From: DAHUZL01 sp035533215 | GTDB taxonomy: Bacteria > Chloroflexota > Dormibacteria > Aeolococcales > Bog-877 | NCBI GenBank assembly: GCA_035533215.1 | Contig: DATLUG010000034.1 | Location: forward strand, 1 to 22,200 | DNA: 22,200 bases | Direction of reading: 5' to 3' | Shown: one piece after another, positions 1-8,259 of the stretch | Position numbering within the stretch: position 1 is the first letter of the stretch | Layout: every line of letters starts with the position of its first letter | The notes under the pieces: generated by a model | The model's database searches: none | The model's input: the letters and a program-made list of their open reading frames with translations, nothing else | Told to the model about the DNA's origin: nothing | Made by a program: the position numbers and the translations under genes

Positions 1-12
1 GCGCCGAGCCGA

Positions 13-1053
13 TCAGGGCGACAGCCGCTCCGCCAGGTGGCGCAGGCCGAGCGGGTAGCGGTACTCGATCCCCCCGTGGGTGGCGTCGAAGAGCTCGAAG
101 GCGCACCCCGGCTGACCGGCCGCGCGCACCGCGTCGCGGAAGGCGGTCGCCCCCAGGTCGAGGAAGTACTCGTCGCGGGTGCCGGCGTCGATGTAGACGG
201 CGCGCAGGCCGGCGGCCGCCGCCGGGTGGCGCGCCACCATCCGGACCGGGTCTCGGTCAAGCCAGCGCTGCCAGACCGCCTCGTCCAGCCGCCCGGTGGC
301 GGGGTCGAACGGCAGCCGCACGGTGCCGTCGGGGTCGGCCGAGTAGCAGGCGGCCATGCACCAGGCGTTGAGGACGACCCCGTCCTGGGGCCGCATGAAG
401 GCCGGGCGCGTTTCGAACTCCTGCCAGAACCGCTGGTACGACCCGGCGTAGTCGGCGCGCAGGGCGCGCACCACCTGGGGGAACTCGGGCAGGTAGCAGA
501 GCTCGAAGAGGGCGTCGCCGGCGTGGGTGGCGAGCCCCCCGAACAGGTCCGGCCGCAGCAGGGGGGTGATCATCGCCCCGTAGCCGCCCGAGGACTTGCC
601 GCTGATCCCCCGGTGCTCGGGGCGGTCGAGGGTGCGGTACCGGCCGTCGACGAAGGGGACCACCTCGTCGCAGAGGTAGGTGTGGTAGCGACCGGTCGCG
701 GGGGAGTCGAGGTACTGGCTGCCGCCGAGGCTGGTCCAGCAGTCGACGAAGACGACCAGGCACGGAGGCACCGCGGGATCGGAGAAGAGGGCGTCCACCA
801 GCTCGATCACGGTGGGGCGGAGGGCCGATCGGTTGCGCCACATGTCGACCTGCCCGGTCATCCCCTGGATCACGAAGAGCGCCGGGAACCGGCGCTCGGG
901 CTGGTCGGCGTAGGCGGGCGGGCAGTAGACCCACAGGGGACGCCGCGCCGGGTCGCCGAGCGCGTTGCCGACCAGGGCGCGGCTGTCCACGACGCACGGG
1001 TCGAGCCGCCCGCGCAGGGGCCGGCCCCACGGGCCGGGACCGTCCCACTCCAT
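13..1053 (-). CDS. Putative esterase, alpha/beta-hydrolase (esterase D-like)
   Basis: A 346-residue alpha/beta hydrolase of the putative-esterase (esterase D/antigen 85-like) type, probably a cytoplasmic carboxylesterase; no signal peptide is visible. The nucleophile elbow is G-K-S-S-G at residues 152-156 (Ser154), followed by GYGAM. Candidate acid residues are Asp289 or Asp294, and the catalytic His is probably His326 in THGG. The substrate cannot be read from the sequence. The open frame extends about 114 codons further upstream, but that part is low-complexity Pro/Arg/Ser sequence overlapping the next gene. I chose the ATG at 1053 because similarity to the fold begins just after it and a TACGGT -10-like hexamer lies 6 bases upstream, as in a leaderless start. 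It lies 64 bases downstream of the LLM oxidoreductase gene on the same strand. Confidence 0.85.
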   Translation of the reverse strand: MEWDGPGPWGRPLRGRLDPCVVDSRALVGNALGDPARRPLWVYCPPAYADQPERRFPALFVIQGMTGQVDMWRNRSALRPTVIELVDALFSDPAVPPCLVVFVDCWTSLGGSQYLDSPATGRYHTYLCDEVVPFVDGRYRTLDRPEHRGISGKSSGGYGAMITPLLRPDLFGGLATHAGDALFELCYLPEFPQVVRALRADYAGSYQRFWQEFETRPAFMRPQDGVVLNAWCMAACYSADPDGTVRLPFDPATGRLDEAVWQRWLDRDPVRMVARHPAAAAGLRAVYIDAGTRDEYFLDLGATAFRDAVRAAGQPGCAFELFDATHGGIEYRYPLGLRHLAERLSP

Positions 1054-1059
1054 CCTGGT

Positions 1060-1065
1060 ACCGTA
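1060..1065 (-). promoter_or_regulatory. Candidate -10 element for a leaderless start of the esterase gene
   Basis: TACGGT on the minus strand fits the TANNNT -10 pattern and ends 6 bases before the ATG at 1053. No Shine-Dalgarno sequence precedes that ATG. In lineages with leaderless mRNAs this spacing puts the first transcribed base at or beside the start codon. The same hexamer occurs upstream of the neighbouring LLM gene. No clear -35 box is visible. Confidence 0.35.
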
Positions 1066-1117
1066 GCCGATCCCGCGGCCCGCCGGCCCGGGGGTCGCCC
1101 CATCGGTCCGACCGCCC

Positions 1118-2152
1118 TCAGCCCAAGAGCTCAGCCGCCAGCTCCAGGCTGCCCAGGTCGCCCTGGACCAGCGCGGTGGTGAGGAGCGAGCCGCGCCAGC
1201 GGGTGGCCTCCTCGCGGAGCTTGGCACGGGGTCCGACCAGGGCCACCTGCTCCACCATCTTGGTGGGGACCGCGGCGGCCGCCTCGGCCCGGCGCCCGCC
1301 CTGGTAGAGGGTCTGGATCCGCTCGGTCTCGGCCTCGAACCCCAGGCGCACGAAGACGTTGCGGTGGAAGTTGGCGGCGCGGGCGCCCATCCCACCGATG
1401 TAGAGGGCGAGCCACGGCCGCAGCGCGTCCGCGGCGGCCTCCACGTCGTCCGCCTCCACCAGCGGCACCGTCCCCACCACCTCGAACTCGGCGGCCGTGC
1501 GCCGCGCGCCCGTCCGCCGAAAGCCCTTTGCGAGGGCGGCCCGCTGCCATCGGTCGCGGTCGGGTGCGTAGAAGAGGGGCAGCCAGCCGTCGGCGATCTC
1601 GGCGGCGAGGCTGATGTTGCGGGGTCCCTCGGCCGCCAGCAGGATCGGGAGGTCCGGCCGCAGCGGGTGCACCGTCAGCCGCAGCGGCCGGCCCAGTCCG
1701 CTCCCGCCACCGAGGGGGAGCCGGTAGTGGCGGCCGTCGAAGACCACCGGCGCCCGCCGGTCGAGAACCGCCCGGACGATGGCGACGTACTCGCGGGTCC
1801 GCTCCAGGGGTCGCGCGAACGGCGCCCCGTGCCACCCCTCCACCACCTGCGGCCCGGAGACCCCGAGGCCGAGGGCGAAGCGTCCCCCCGAGAGGTGGTC
1901 GAGGGTCGCTGCCGCCATGGCGGTGGCTGCCGGTGTCCGTGCCGAGATCTGGAGGATGGCGGTGCCGAGTCGCATCCGCCGGGTGCGGCTCCCCCACCAG
2001 GCGAGCGGGGTGAGGGCGTCGGAGCCGTACGCCTCGGCGGTCCAGACCGAGTCGAAGCCCAGCGCCTCGGCGCGCTGGACCAGCTCCTCCACGCCGTCCG
2101 GCGGGGCGGCGGCCCAGGTGGAGAGGGCCAGCCCCAGCCTCAGCCGCCCCAC
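1118..2152 (-). CDS. LLM-class, probably F420-dependent, oxidoreductase
   Basis: A 344-residue luciferase-like monooxygenase family TIM barrel. The amino end (RLRLGLALSTW) and the run GFDSVWTAEAYGSDALTPLAWW are typical of the F420-dependent branch, as is LDHLSGGRFALGLGVSGPQ in the middle. Members reduce or oxidise small organic substrates with coenzyme F420 or FMN; the substrate here is unknown. The GTG at 2152 is the nearest start before the first beta strand. Another in-frame GTG at 2188 would add 12 residues and overlaps a TACGGT -10-like box. The much longer open frame upstream is the antisense shadow of the aminopeptidase. The gene diverges from aminopeptidase N and is followed by the esterase. 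Confidence 0.88.
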   Translation of the reverse strand: MGRLRLGLALSTWAAAPPDGVEELVQRAEALGFDSVWTAEAYGSDALTPLAWWGSRTRRMRLGTAILQISARTPAATAMAAATLDHLSGGRFALGLGVSGPQVVEGWHGAPFARPLERTREYVAIVRAVLDRRAPVVFDGRHYRLPLGGGSGLGRPLRLTVHPLRPDLPILLAAEGPRNISLAAEIADGWLPLFYAPDRDRWQRAALAKGFRRTGARRTAAEFEVVGTVPLVEADDVEAAADALRPWLALYIGGMGARAANFHRNVFVRLGFEAETERIQTLYQGGRRAEAAAAVPTKMVEQVALVGPRAKLREEATRWRGSLLTTALVQGDLGSLELAAELLG

Positions 2153-2186
2153 GGCACCCGGCGCGCCCGGCCCTCCATCGGCCGGC

Positions 2187-2192
2187 ACCGTA
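2187..2192 (-). promoter_or_regulatory. Candidate -10 element upstream of the LLM oxidoreductase gene
   Basis: TACGGT on the minus strand matches TANNNT and is identical to the hexamer before the esterase gene. It lies 34 bases upstream of the chosen GTG. An ATG at 2178 in another frame opens a 12-codon ORF overlapping the gene start, which could be an upstream ORF or chance. Confidence 0.3.
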
Positions 2193-2200
2193 CCACCGGG

Positions 2201-2217
2201 GCGGCCGTCACGGCCGC
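2201..2217. repeat. Inverted repeat in the LLM/aminopeptidase divergent promoter region
   Basis: GCGGCCG, three bases, CGGCCGC: a perfect 7-base inverted repeat between the two divergent genes. It could be an operator, but such palindromes arise readily in GC-rich DNA. Confidence 0.25.
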
Positions 2218-2252
2218 CGCCGCGCCCCGACCACCAGGGTTGTGTCCCCGCA

Positions 2253-2259
2253 TACTGCC
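2253..2259 (+). promoter_or_regulatory. Candidate -10 element for aminopeptidase N
   Basis: The sequence around CATACT lies about 7 bases before the GTG at 2264. It resembles TATACT, and no Shine-Dalgarno sequence is present, so a leaderless transcript is likely. No convincing -35 box is seen. Confidence 0.3.
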
Positions 2260-2263
2260 ACGC

Positions 2264-4840
2264 GTGGCCGAGCCCCTGGACGCCGCTGGCGCCGCCAACC
2301 TCACCCGGGAGGAGGCGCTGGCCCGGTCGGCGGTGATCGGCGACCTCGCCTACGTGGTGGAGCTGGACCTCACCGCCGCGGCCGGCCAGTTCACCAGCTC
2401 GACAACGGTCACGTTCACCTGCTCCGAGCCCGGCCGCGAGACCTTCATCGACTTCGCCCCCGCCGAGGTCACCGCGCTGACCCTCAACGGCCGTGCCCTG
2501 CCGCTGCCCCCGGCCGGGCACCGGGTGCAGCTCCCGGGGCTGGCGGCGGTCAACACCCTCCACCTCGTGGGGCGATGTCCCTTCCGCAACGACGGGGTGG
2601 GGATGCACCGGTTCCAGGACCCCGTCGACGGCCTCGAGTACTGCTACACCCACTTTGAGCCGTTCGACGCCCACCGGGTCTTCGCCTGCTTCGACCAACC
2701 CGACTGCAAGGGGGCCATCGCCCTGTCGGTCCGGGCGCCGGCCGCCTGGACCGTGATCGCGAACAGCCTGGCGGAGGCGGGCCCGGGCCCGGCGGGCGAG
2801 GCGCGGACGTGGCGGTTCCGCCCCACCCCGCCGATCGCCCCCTACGTGGCGGCGGTGGTCGCCGGTCCCTTCCACTCGGTGGCGGCCGAGCACGGCGGCG
2901 TGCCCCTCGGGCTCCACTGCCGGCAATCGCTGGCCCCGCACCTCGATGCCGACGAGCTCCTCACCGTGACCCGCCAGGGGCTGGACTTCTTCCCCACCCT
3001 CTTCGGCCACCCCTACCCGTTCGACCGGTACGACCAGGTCTTCGTGCCCGAGTTCAACGCGGGCGCGATGGAGAACGCGGGCTGCGTCACCATCGCGGAG
3101 GGATACCTCTTCCGGGGCCGGGTCACCGACCTGGAGCGGGAGGGACGGGCCGACACCCTGCTGCACGAGATGGCCCACATGTGGTTCGGCGACCTCGTCA
3201 CCCTGCGCTGGTGGGAGGACCTCTGGCTGAACGAGAGCGTCGCCACCCTCATGGCCCTCCTGGCCTGCGTGCGGGCGACGAGGTTCGAGGGCCGCTGGCT
3301 CGACTTCGCCAGCTGGACCCAGTCGCTGGGCCGCCAGGCGGACCAGCGTCCCACCACCCACCCGATCGTGGCCGTGGTCCCCGACCTGGAGTCGGTGCAC
3401 CTCAACTTCGACCGCATCACCTACGAGAAGGGCTGCTCGGTCCTGCGCCAGCTCCTGGCCTTTGTCGGCGAGGACGCCTTCGCCGCAGGGCTCCAGCGGT
3501 ACGTCGCCCGCCACCGGTTCGGCAACGCCACCATGGCCGACTTCCTGGCCGCCCTCGGCGCCGCCAGCGGCCGCGACCTCACCCCCTGGGCGGCGGGTTG
3601 GCTCGAGACCAGCGGCGTGACCCTGCTGCGGGCGGAGGTCGACGGCGCCGGGACCGGGGGCGCGGGGGGCGGCGGGCCCGGGCGGGTGCGCCTGCACCAG
3701 GAGCGCGGCGCCGCCGGGGGCCCGCTCCTGCCCCACCGGGTCGCCCTCGGCCTGTACGACGACCGGGGCGGCCGTCTGCAGCTGCGCCGGCGGGTCGAGC
3801 TGGACGCGACGACGGCGGTGACCGAGGTGGCCCAGCTGGCGGGCGAGCCGCGCGCGGCCCTCCTCCTGCCGAATGACGGCGCCCTCACCTACGCCAAGGT
3901 CCGCCTCGACCCCCACTCGCTGGCGACCGCACTGGAGCGGCTCCGCGACCTCCACGACCCGCTCGCCCGCACCCTGGTCTGGGAGGTCCTCCGCGACATG
4001 CTCCGCGACGGCGAGCTCCCGGTGCGGCGGTATGTCGCGCTGGTCGAGCGCCACGGTGCCGGCGAGGAGGAGCCGCGGGTGCTGCTCCCCCTCCTGCGCA
4101 CCCTGACCGTGGTGGTGGCGCGGTTCACGGCCCCCCCGCACGCGGCCGAGCTCCGCCGCCGGGTGGCCGGGCTGGCCCGGCGCTCGCTCGCGGCCAGCCC
4201 GCCCGGCGGCGATGTCCAGCTGGCGTGGGCGCGGGTCTGGATCGGGCTGGCGGACGGGCCCGACGACTGCCTCCAGCTGCGCGGGCTCCTCGACGGCCGC
4301 CGCACGGTCGCCGGGCTCGCCGTCGACGTCGACCTCCGCTGGACGATCGTCGCCCGCCTCAACGCGACCGGGGCCGACGACGGCGCCGCACTGGTCGCGG
4401 CCGAGCTCCGCCAGGACCCCACCGACATCGGCCAGCGCCGCGCCGGCGCGGCCCGGGCGGCACGCCCCCTGGCCGAGGAGAAGGCCTGGGCCTGGGACGC
4501 GGTCACCCTCGACCGCAGCTGCCCGGTCGCCACCGTGCGGGCGATCCTGCGCGGCTTCCAGCAGCCGGACCAGGCCGACCTGCTGCGCCCGTACGTCGAG
4601 CCGTACCTCAGCCGCCTGGAGCCGGTGTGGCGGGAGCGCGATCTGGAGATGGCCCTCACCTTCGCCGCGGAGGGGTTCCCCCACCACATCATCGACCCGG
4701 ACCTGGACCTGCGCCTGGACGTCGCGCTCACCTCGGGCGGGCTGGCGCCGCCGCTGCGGCGGATCCTGATCGAGGGGCAGGACGACTGCCGCCGCGCGCT
4801 CCGGGCCCGCGCCTGCGACGCGGCCGCCGCGGCCGACTGA
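2264..4840 (+). CDS. pepN: Aminopeptidase N (M1 zinc metallopeptidase)
   Basis: An 858-residue M1 family aminopeptidase that removes amino-terminal residues from peptides, expected in the cytoplasm. The exopeptidase motif GAMEN is at residues 267-271. The zinc site is HEMAH at 301-305 with the third ligand Glu324 in the NES motif, giving the HEXXH-x18-E spacing of M1 enzymes. Tyr387 in the ITYEKG segment is the likely transition-state tyrosine. An amino-terminal beta domain precedes the catalytic core, and a helical carboxy-terminal domain of about 350 residues, as in bacterial PepN/ERAP1-like enzymes, completes it. Length is normal. The GTG start was chosen because the conserved amino end begins there and a -10-like box sits just before it. 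It converges on the NUDIX gene with 25 bases between the stops. Confidence 0.95.
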   Translation: MAEPLDAAGAANLTREEALARSAVIGDLAYVVELDLTAAAGQFTSSTTVTFTCSEPGRETFIDFAPAEVTALTLNGRALPLPPAGHRVQLPGLAAVNTLHLVGRCPFRNDGVGMHRFQDPVDGLEYCYTHFEPFDAHRVFACFDQPDCKGAIALSVRAPAAWTVIANSLAEAGPGPAGEARTWRFRPTPPIAPYVAAVVAGPFHSVAAEHGGVPLGLHCRQSLAPHLDADELLTVTRQGLDFFPTLFGHPYPFDRYDQVFVPEFNAGAMENAGCVTIAEGYLFRGRVTDLEREGRADTLLHEMAHMWFGDLVTLRWWEDLWLNESVATLMALLACVRATRFEGRWLDFASWTQSLGRQADQRPTTHPIVAVVPDLESVHLNFDRITYEKGCSVLRQLLAFVGEDAFAAGLQRYVARHRFGNATMADFLAALGAASGRDLTPWAAGWLETSGVTLLRAEVDGAGTGGAGGGGPGRVRLHQERGAAGGPLLPHRVALGLYDDRGGRLQLRRRVELDATTAVTEVAQLAGEPRAALLLPNDGALTYAKVRLDPHSLATALERLRDLHDPLARTLVWEVLRDMLRDGELPVRRYVALVERHGAGEEEPRVLLPLLRTLTVVVARFTAPPHAAELRRRVAGLARRSLAASPPGGDVQLAWARVWIGLADGPDDCLQLRGLLDGRRTVAGLAVDVDLRWTIVARLNATGADDGAALVAAELRQDPTDIGQRRAGAARAARPLAEEKAWAWDAVTLDRSCPVATVRAILRGFQQPDQADLLRPYVEPYLSRLEPVWRERDLEMALTFAAEGFPHHIIDPDLDLRLDVALTSGGLAPPLRRILIEGQDDCRRALRARACDAAAAAD

Positions 4841-4865
4841 CCGGGCCCGCACCGCCCCGGCCGGG

Positions 4866-5495
4866 TCAGCGCGCGGCCTCGGCCTCCGAGCCGGAGAGGC
4901 GGCGCACCGAGATGAGCTCCTCGCCGCGGTAGTCGCAGTGGAAGGTGAGCCCCGGGCGGCGCAGCATGGCGGGCAGGAAGCGGGCGATGTTGCGCACCAC
5001 CCGGGGGTTGGCGGGGTCCACGACGTCGCGCAGCGGAAGCCAGGACAGCTCGCCCTCGCTGGAGGGCTCGGTGCCCTCCCAGGTGTGCAGGCTGGCCCGG
5101 GCCGGCGCCAGGAAGACGTGCATCCCGCCGCTGGCCGGCGGGTCCTCCGCCAGCTGGGTCCAGCGCACGCCGCCGATGCGGCGGATCGGCCCGAGGTCGG
5201 CCGGCTGGAGGGGGGTCTCCTCGCCGATCTCGCGGAGCATCCCGTCCGCAGGGGGCTCCCCCGGCTGGAGCTTGCCGCCCACCCCGTTCCAGCGACCGGC
5301 GAAGGGCGGGCGGGTGCGCCGCACCATCAGGACCCGATCCCCCCGGCGGCAGAAGCCCAGGGTGTGGCCGAAGGCAGCCGGCTCAGCACTCGGGCCCCCC
5401 GCCCGGCGCGCGCTCAGCCCGGCTCCCGGGAGGCGGCGGCCGCCCCCGCCACCGCTCGCTCCCCCTGCCGCTCCCGGGCCCGCCGCATCGCCCAC
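4866..5495 (-). CDS. NUDIX hydrolase (8-oxo-dGTP diphosphatase-like)
   Basis: A NUDIX pyrophosphohydrolase. The Nudix box is clear: GKLQPGE, seven residues, then REIGEET, giving G-x5-E-x7-RE-x2-EE. The Gly that normally follows EE-x is Pro here. The run FAGRWNGVGGK upstream resembles MutT/MTH1-type enzymes that hydrolyse oxidised dNTPs, so nucleotide-pool cleaning is the best guess; the substrate is not proven. The recognisable domain begins near 5376 and extends to the stop. The start is uncertain: there is no ATG in frame near the domain. The GTG at 5495 gives 209 residues with a Gly/Ala/Arg-rich lead, while an ATG at 5615 would add 40 more low-complexity residues. It converges with aminopeptidase N. 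Confidence 0.8.
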   Translation of the reverse strand: MGDAAGPGAAGGASGGGGGRRLPGAGLSARRAGGPSAEPAAFGHTLGFCRRGDRVLMVRRTRPPFAGRWNGVGGKLQPGEPPADGMLREIGEETPLQPADLGPIRRIGGVRWTQLAEDPPASGGMHVFLAPARASLHTWEGTEPSSEGELSWLPLRDVVDPANPRVVRNIARFLPAMLRRPGLTFHCDYRGEELISVRRLSGSEAEAAR

Positions 5496-5560
5496 CCCTG
5501 CACCTCCGCCCGGCCCCCCGCGAGCCCGCCCACGCCAGTGATGGACCGGCGCTTCTCCAT
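5414..5560 (-). CDS. Possible 48-residue basic protein, unrecognised
   Basis: A short ORF from ATG 5560 (MEKRRSITGVGG) to TGA 5414. It is rich in Arg, Ala and Glu in its second half. It overlaps the uncertain amino-terminal extension of the NUDIX gene in another frame, and both cannot be real over their full lengths. If this ORF is translated, the NUDIX protein would have to start downstream of it. No Shine-Dalgarno sequence is seen. Confidence 0.2.
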   Translation of the reverse strand: MEKRRSITGVGGLAGGRAEVQGWAMRRARERQGERAVAGAAAASREPG

Positions 5561-5829
5561 GGTAGGAGCTCGCGCCACTGGGGACCAGCCGCGGTGCGGG
5601 CTGGGACCGGCCCATCGGGGGGGAAAGGTCTCAGCCATCCCCGCCGAGGTCCCCGGCCGCCGGCGCGCGCTCCACACCCGGAGCACCGGCCACGGCTGGA
5701 TCGAGCAGCCACTCCTCGCCGCCAGCTCCTGGCGCAGGGGTTCCCCCGGCACCGCCAGAGTCCTCAGAGGCGCCGAGGCCCCGGTCGGGGTCGTCCTGAA
5801 CGACCCGGGACACCACCCCGCCGTTCACG

Positions 5830-6171
5830 GTGAGGGTGCATCCCACGATGGGGAGGCCGTTCCAGCTCGGGCGCACGGGGCAAAAGCTCGGCACGACCAC
5901 CGTCTCGGTCGACGCCCCCAGCAGCGCGGGCATCGTGACCGCAGTGCAGGGCAGCGGGCCCAGCGACCGTGACGCCCAGGTCATCACGCCCAGCACGGCC
6001 CAGGCGGACGCCATCGCGGCGGCGGGGGGCGGCAGCGCCTTCCATCCAACCCAGGCGAACGGCGGCAGGTGGCGCTGGGACCGGGTGTTCCTCCGGAACG
6101 CCGGCGGCACCAAGGACACGGTCGGCGTCAGCGCGATCACCGGCGTGGTGACGCCGATCACAACCAACTGA
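5830..6171 (+). CDS. Hypothetical protein, 113 residues or shorter
   Basis: Not recognised. GTG 5830 gives 113 residues; GTG 5836 or ATG 5848 are other starts, and an in-frame TGA at 5797 limits the frame upstream. Support for coding is the strong G/C preference at third positions with mixed second positions, and a balanced composition rich in Thr, Ser, Gly, Ala and Val. The end of the protein has a beta-strand-like run (DTVGVSAITGVVTPITTN). It has no signal peptide or membrane segment that I can see. An opposite-strand ORF covers the same bases but reads less like a protein. It converges on hisG. Confidence 0.45.
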   Translation: MRVHPTMGRPFQLGRTGQKLGTTTVSVDAPSSAGIVTAVQGSGPSDRDAQVITPSTAQADAIAAAGGGSAFHPTQANGGRWRWDRVFLRNAGGTKDTVGVSAITGVVTPITTN

Positions 6172-6178
6172 CCCCGGT

Positions 6179-6195
6179 CGGGGAGCGTCTCCCCG
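6179..6195. terminator. Hairpin between the hypothetical ORF and hisG
   Basis: CGGGGAG, CGT, CTCCCCG: a perfect 7-base-pair hairpin with a 3-base loop, 8 bases after the plus-strand stop and about 75 bases after the hisG stop. It could end transcription from either side, but no T-tract follows on either strand. Confidence 0.35.
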
Positions 6196-6269
6196 GGTGG
6201 ACGGAGGTGGGGGCGCGGCGACCGGGCCAGCGCGCCGCCCTCGCGGGCCCGCCGCAGGGAGCGGGCCGG

Positions 6270-7148
6270 TCACGGGATGATCTTGCGAATGGGCAGCTCC
6301 AGGAGGTCAGTGGCCCCCGCCGCGCGCAGGCGCGGGATCAGCGTGTTGACCTGGGCCTTCTCCACCACGCTCTCCACCGCGTAGGCGAGGGCGCCGGCCA
6401 GGGGGGAGACGGTGGGGGCCTTCATCGAGGGCAGGGCGGCCAGCACCGTCTGGAGCTCCGACTCCCCGACGTTCAGCTTGAGGAGCACCCGTCCCTGTGC
6501 CCGAAGGGCTCCGGTCAGGATGGTGGCGAGGTCGTCCATCGCCGTTCGCCGCTCGGGGTCGGCAGCGGCCGCCCGCCCCGCCACGAGGAGCACCTCCGAC
6601 TCCAAGAGGGTCTCGATCACTCTGAGCCCGTGGGCCCGGAGGGTGGAGCCGGTCTCGGTGACATCGACGATGGCGTCGACGATGCCCGGGACCTTGGCCT
6701 CGGTGGCCCCGTAGGAGGGGAAGACCCGCATCGGCCGCCCCAGCCGCTGGAAGAAGCCCTGGGTGAGGTTGGGATACTCGGTCGAGATCCGCGACCCCGG
6801 GGCCAGCTCGGCGGCGCAGGCGGCGGGATGGTCGACCGCGACGGCGAGCACGATCCGGACCCGCTGGCCGGTGCCGCTCCTGGCGTAGTCGAGGCCGGCC
6901 AGCTCCACCACGTCGACCCCGGTCTCGACCACCCAGTCGCGGCCGGTGACGCCGAGGTCGAAGAAGCCGTCCTGCACGAAGAGCGGGATCTCCTGGGGCC
7001 GCAGCAGCGATACCCGCTCGATCCGGGCGTCGTCGATGCGGCCGTGGTAGTCGCGTGACGACCCGCGCCGCAGGGCCAGGTCGGCCGCCTCCAGCAGCGC
7101 CAGGGTCGGCCCCTCCAGCGATCCCTTGGGCAAGGCCAGGCTCAGCAC
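6270..7148 (-). CDS. hisG: ATP phosphoribosyltransferase, long form
   Basis: HisG joins ATP and PRPP to give phosphoribosyl-ATP, the committed first step of histidine synthesis, in the cytoplasm. The 292-residue length is that of the long form. The catalytic part opens with LALPKGSLEG, and the PRPP-binding signature VDAIVDVTETGSTLRA is near residues 157-171. The carboxy-terminal regulatory domain (from about residue 215: GRVLLKLNVGESEL, ending ELPIRKIIP) is the ACT-like domain that lets histidine inhibit the enzyme and makes a HisZ subunit unnecessary. The GTG start overlaps the hisI stop by 7 bases, so it is probably translationally coupled. It is the last gene of the his run here, whereas in many bacteria it comes first or is paired with hisE. 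Confidence 0.96.
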   Translation of the reverse strand: MLSLALPKGSLEGPTLALLEAADLALRRGSSRDYHGRIDDARIERVSLLRPQEIPLFVQDGFFDLGVTGRDWVVETGVDVVELAGLDYARSGTGQRVRIVLAVAVDHPAACAAELAPGSRISTEYPNLTQGFFQRLGRPMRVFPSYGATEAKVPGIVDAIVDVTETGSTLRAHGLRVIETLLESEVLLVAGRAAAADPERRTAMDDLATILTGALRAQGRVLLKLNVGESELQTVLAALPSMKAPTVSPLAGALAYAVESVVEKAQVNTLIPRLRAAGATDLLELPIRKIIP

Positions 7149-7498
7149 GGCGCCGCCACCTCGCGGGCGAAGCACGAGCGACGACCGGTGTGGCAGGCGG
7201 CGCCCACCTGCTCGACCCCGACCAGCAGGGTGTCGGCGTCGCAGTCGGCCCGCAGCCAGCGCACGCGCTGGATGTGGCCCGACGTCTCGCCCTTGGCCCA
7301 GAGGGACTGACGGGAGCGGCTGAAGAACCAGGTGCGGCGGTCGGCGAGGGTGCGGCGCACCGACTCCGGGCTCATCCACGCCACCATCAGCACCTCGCCG
7401 CTCTCGGCGTCCTGCACCACCGCCGGGATCAGCCCGGCCGCATCCCACCGCAGGCCCTCGATCGCGACCGCGTCGTCGGCGGCAGACGTCTTCCTCAT
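7142..7498 (-). CDS. hisI: Phosphoribosyl-AMP cyclohydrolase
   Basis: HisI opens the adenine ring of phosphoribosyl-AMP, the third step of histidine synthesis, using zinc. About 118 residues, the size of a stand-alone cyclohydrolase with no HisE part. Diagnostic runs are MVAWMSPES, WFFSRSRQSLWAKGETSGH and the metal-binding set DCDAD plus CHTGRRSC, which supplies three Cys ligands. ATG 7498 overlaps the hisF stop as ATGA; another ATG two codons upstream (7504) is equally possible. The gene for the HisE pyrophosphohydrolase is not next to it. Confidence 0.95.
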   Translation of the reverse strand: MRKTSAADDAVAIEGLRWDAAGLIPAVVQDAESGEVLMVAWMSPESVRRTLADRRTWFFSRSRQSLWAKGETSGHIQRVRWLRADCDADTLLVGVEQVGAACHTGRRSCFAREVAAPC

Positions 7499-8259
7499 GG
7501 CCATCGCACCTCGATCCCCCTCGTGACGAGAAACTGCTTCACGGCTCCGATCGAGAGCCGACGGTCGTGGAACTGGGAGGCGGCCAGGACGGCGTCGGCG
7601 CCGGCCTCCAGCGCCTCCGCGAAGTGGGCGAGCCGGCCGGCACCGCCCGAGGCCACCACCGGGACCGGCACCGCCCCCGCCACCGCCGCGACCAGGGCGC
7701 AGTCGTAGCCGAGCTGGGTGCCGTCGCGGTCGATGGAGGTGAGCAGCAGCTCGCCCGCTCCCTGCGCGACCGCCGCCACCGCCCAGTCGACGACCCCCAG
7801 CCCGGTGGGCGTGCGACCCGCGCCGACCACCACCTCCCATCCCGCCTCCCCGGCCCGGCGGCGGGCGTCGATGGCGACCACCATGCACTGCGCCCCGAAG
7901 CGCCGGGCGCAGCGCGCGATCACGGCGGGGTCGCCCACCGCGGCGGTGTTGAGGGCCACCTTGTCGGCCCCCGCCTGCAGCAGGGTGCGGACGTCCTCGG
8001 CGCGACGCACCCCGCCGCCGACCGTGACCGGGATGCCGACCCGCTCCGCCACCTGCGTCACCACCGCGGCGGTCGCCCCTCTCCCCTCGAGGGTGGCGGT
8101 GACGTCGAGGATGACGAGCTCGTCGGCACCCTCGGCCTCGTAGCGCTGGGCCAGCCGGACCGGGTCGCCGGCATCGCGGAGCCCGGCGAACCGCACCCCC
8201 TTGACCACCCGGCCGCGGTCGATGTCGAGGCAGGGGACGACCCGCTTGGCCAGGGCCAT
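7495..8259 (-). CDS. hisF: Imidazole glycerol phosphate synthase, cyclase subunit
   Basis: HisF uses ammonia delivered by HisH to convert PRFAR into imidazole glycerol phosphate and AICAR. A 254-residue TIM barrel of normal length. It opens with AKRVVPCLDIDRGRVVKGV; catalytic Asp12 lies in this run and the second catalytic Asp is Asp131 in VVAIDARR. The phosphate-binding loops VTVGGGVR and VVASGGAG are intact, as is LLTSIDRDGT. The ATG overlaps the hisA stop (TGATG), and the stop overlaps hisI. The partner gene hisH is two genes upstream. Confidence 0.97.
   Translation of the reverse strand: MALAKRVVPCLDIDRGRVVKGVRFAGLRDAGDPVRLAQRYEAEGADELVILDVTATLEGRGATAAVVTQVAERVGIPVTVGGGVRRAEDVRTLLQAGADKVALNTAAVGDPAVIARCARRFGAQCMVVAIDARRRAGEAGWEVVVGAGRTPTGLGVVDWAVAAVAQGAGELLLTSIDRDGTQLGYDCALVAAVAGAVPVPVVASGGAGRLAHFAEALEAGADAVLAASQFHDRRLSIGAVKQFLVTRGIEVRWP

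Noticed and set aside
1364..2263. Upstream extension of the aminopeptidase frame by 300 codons.
   Set aside because: It is antisense to the LLM oxidoreductase gene and low complexity; the M1 amino end begins at 2264.
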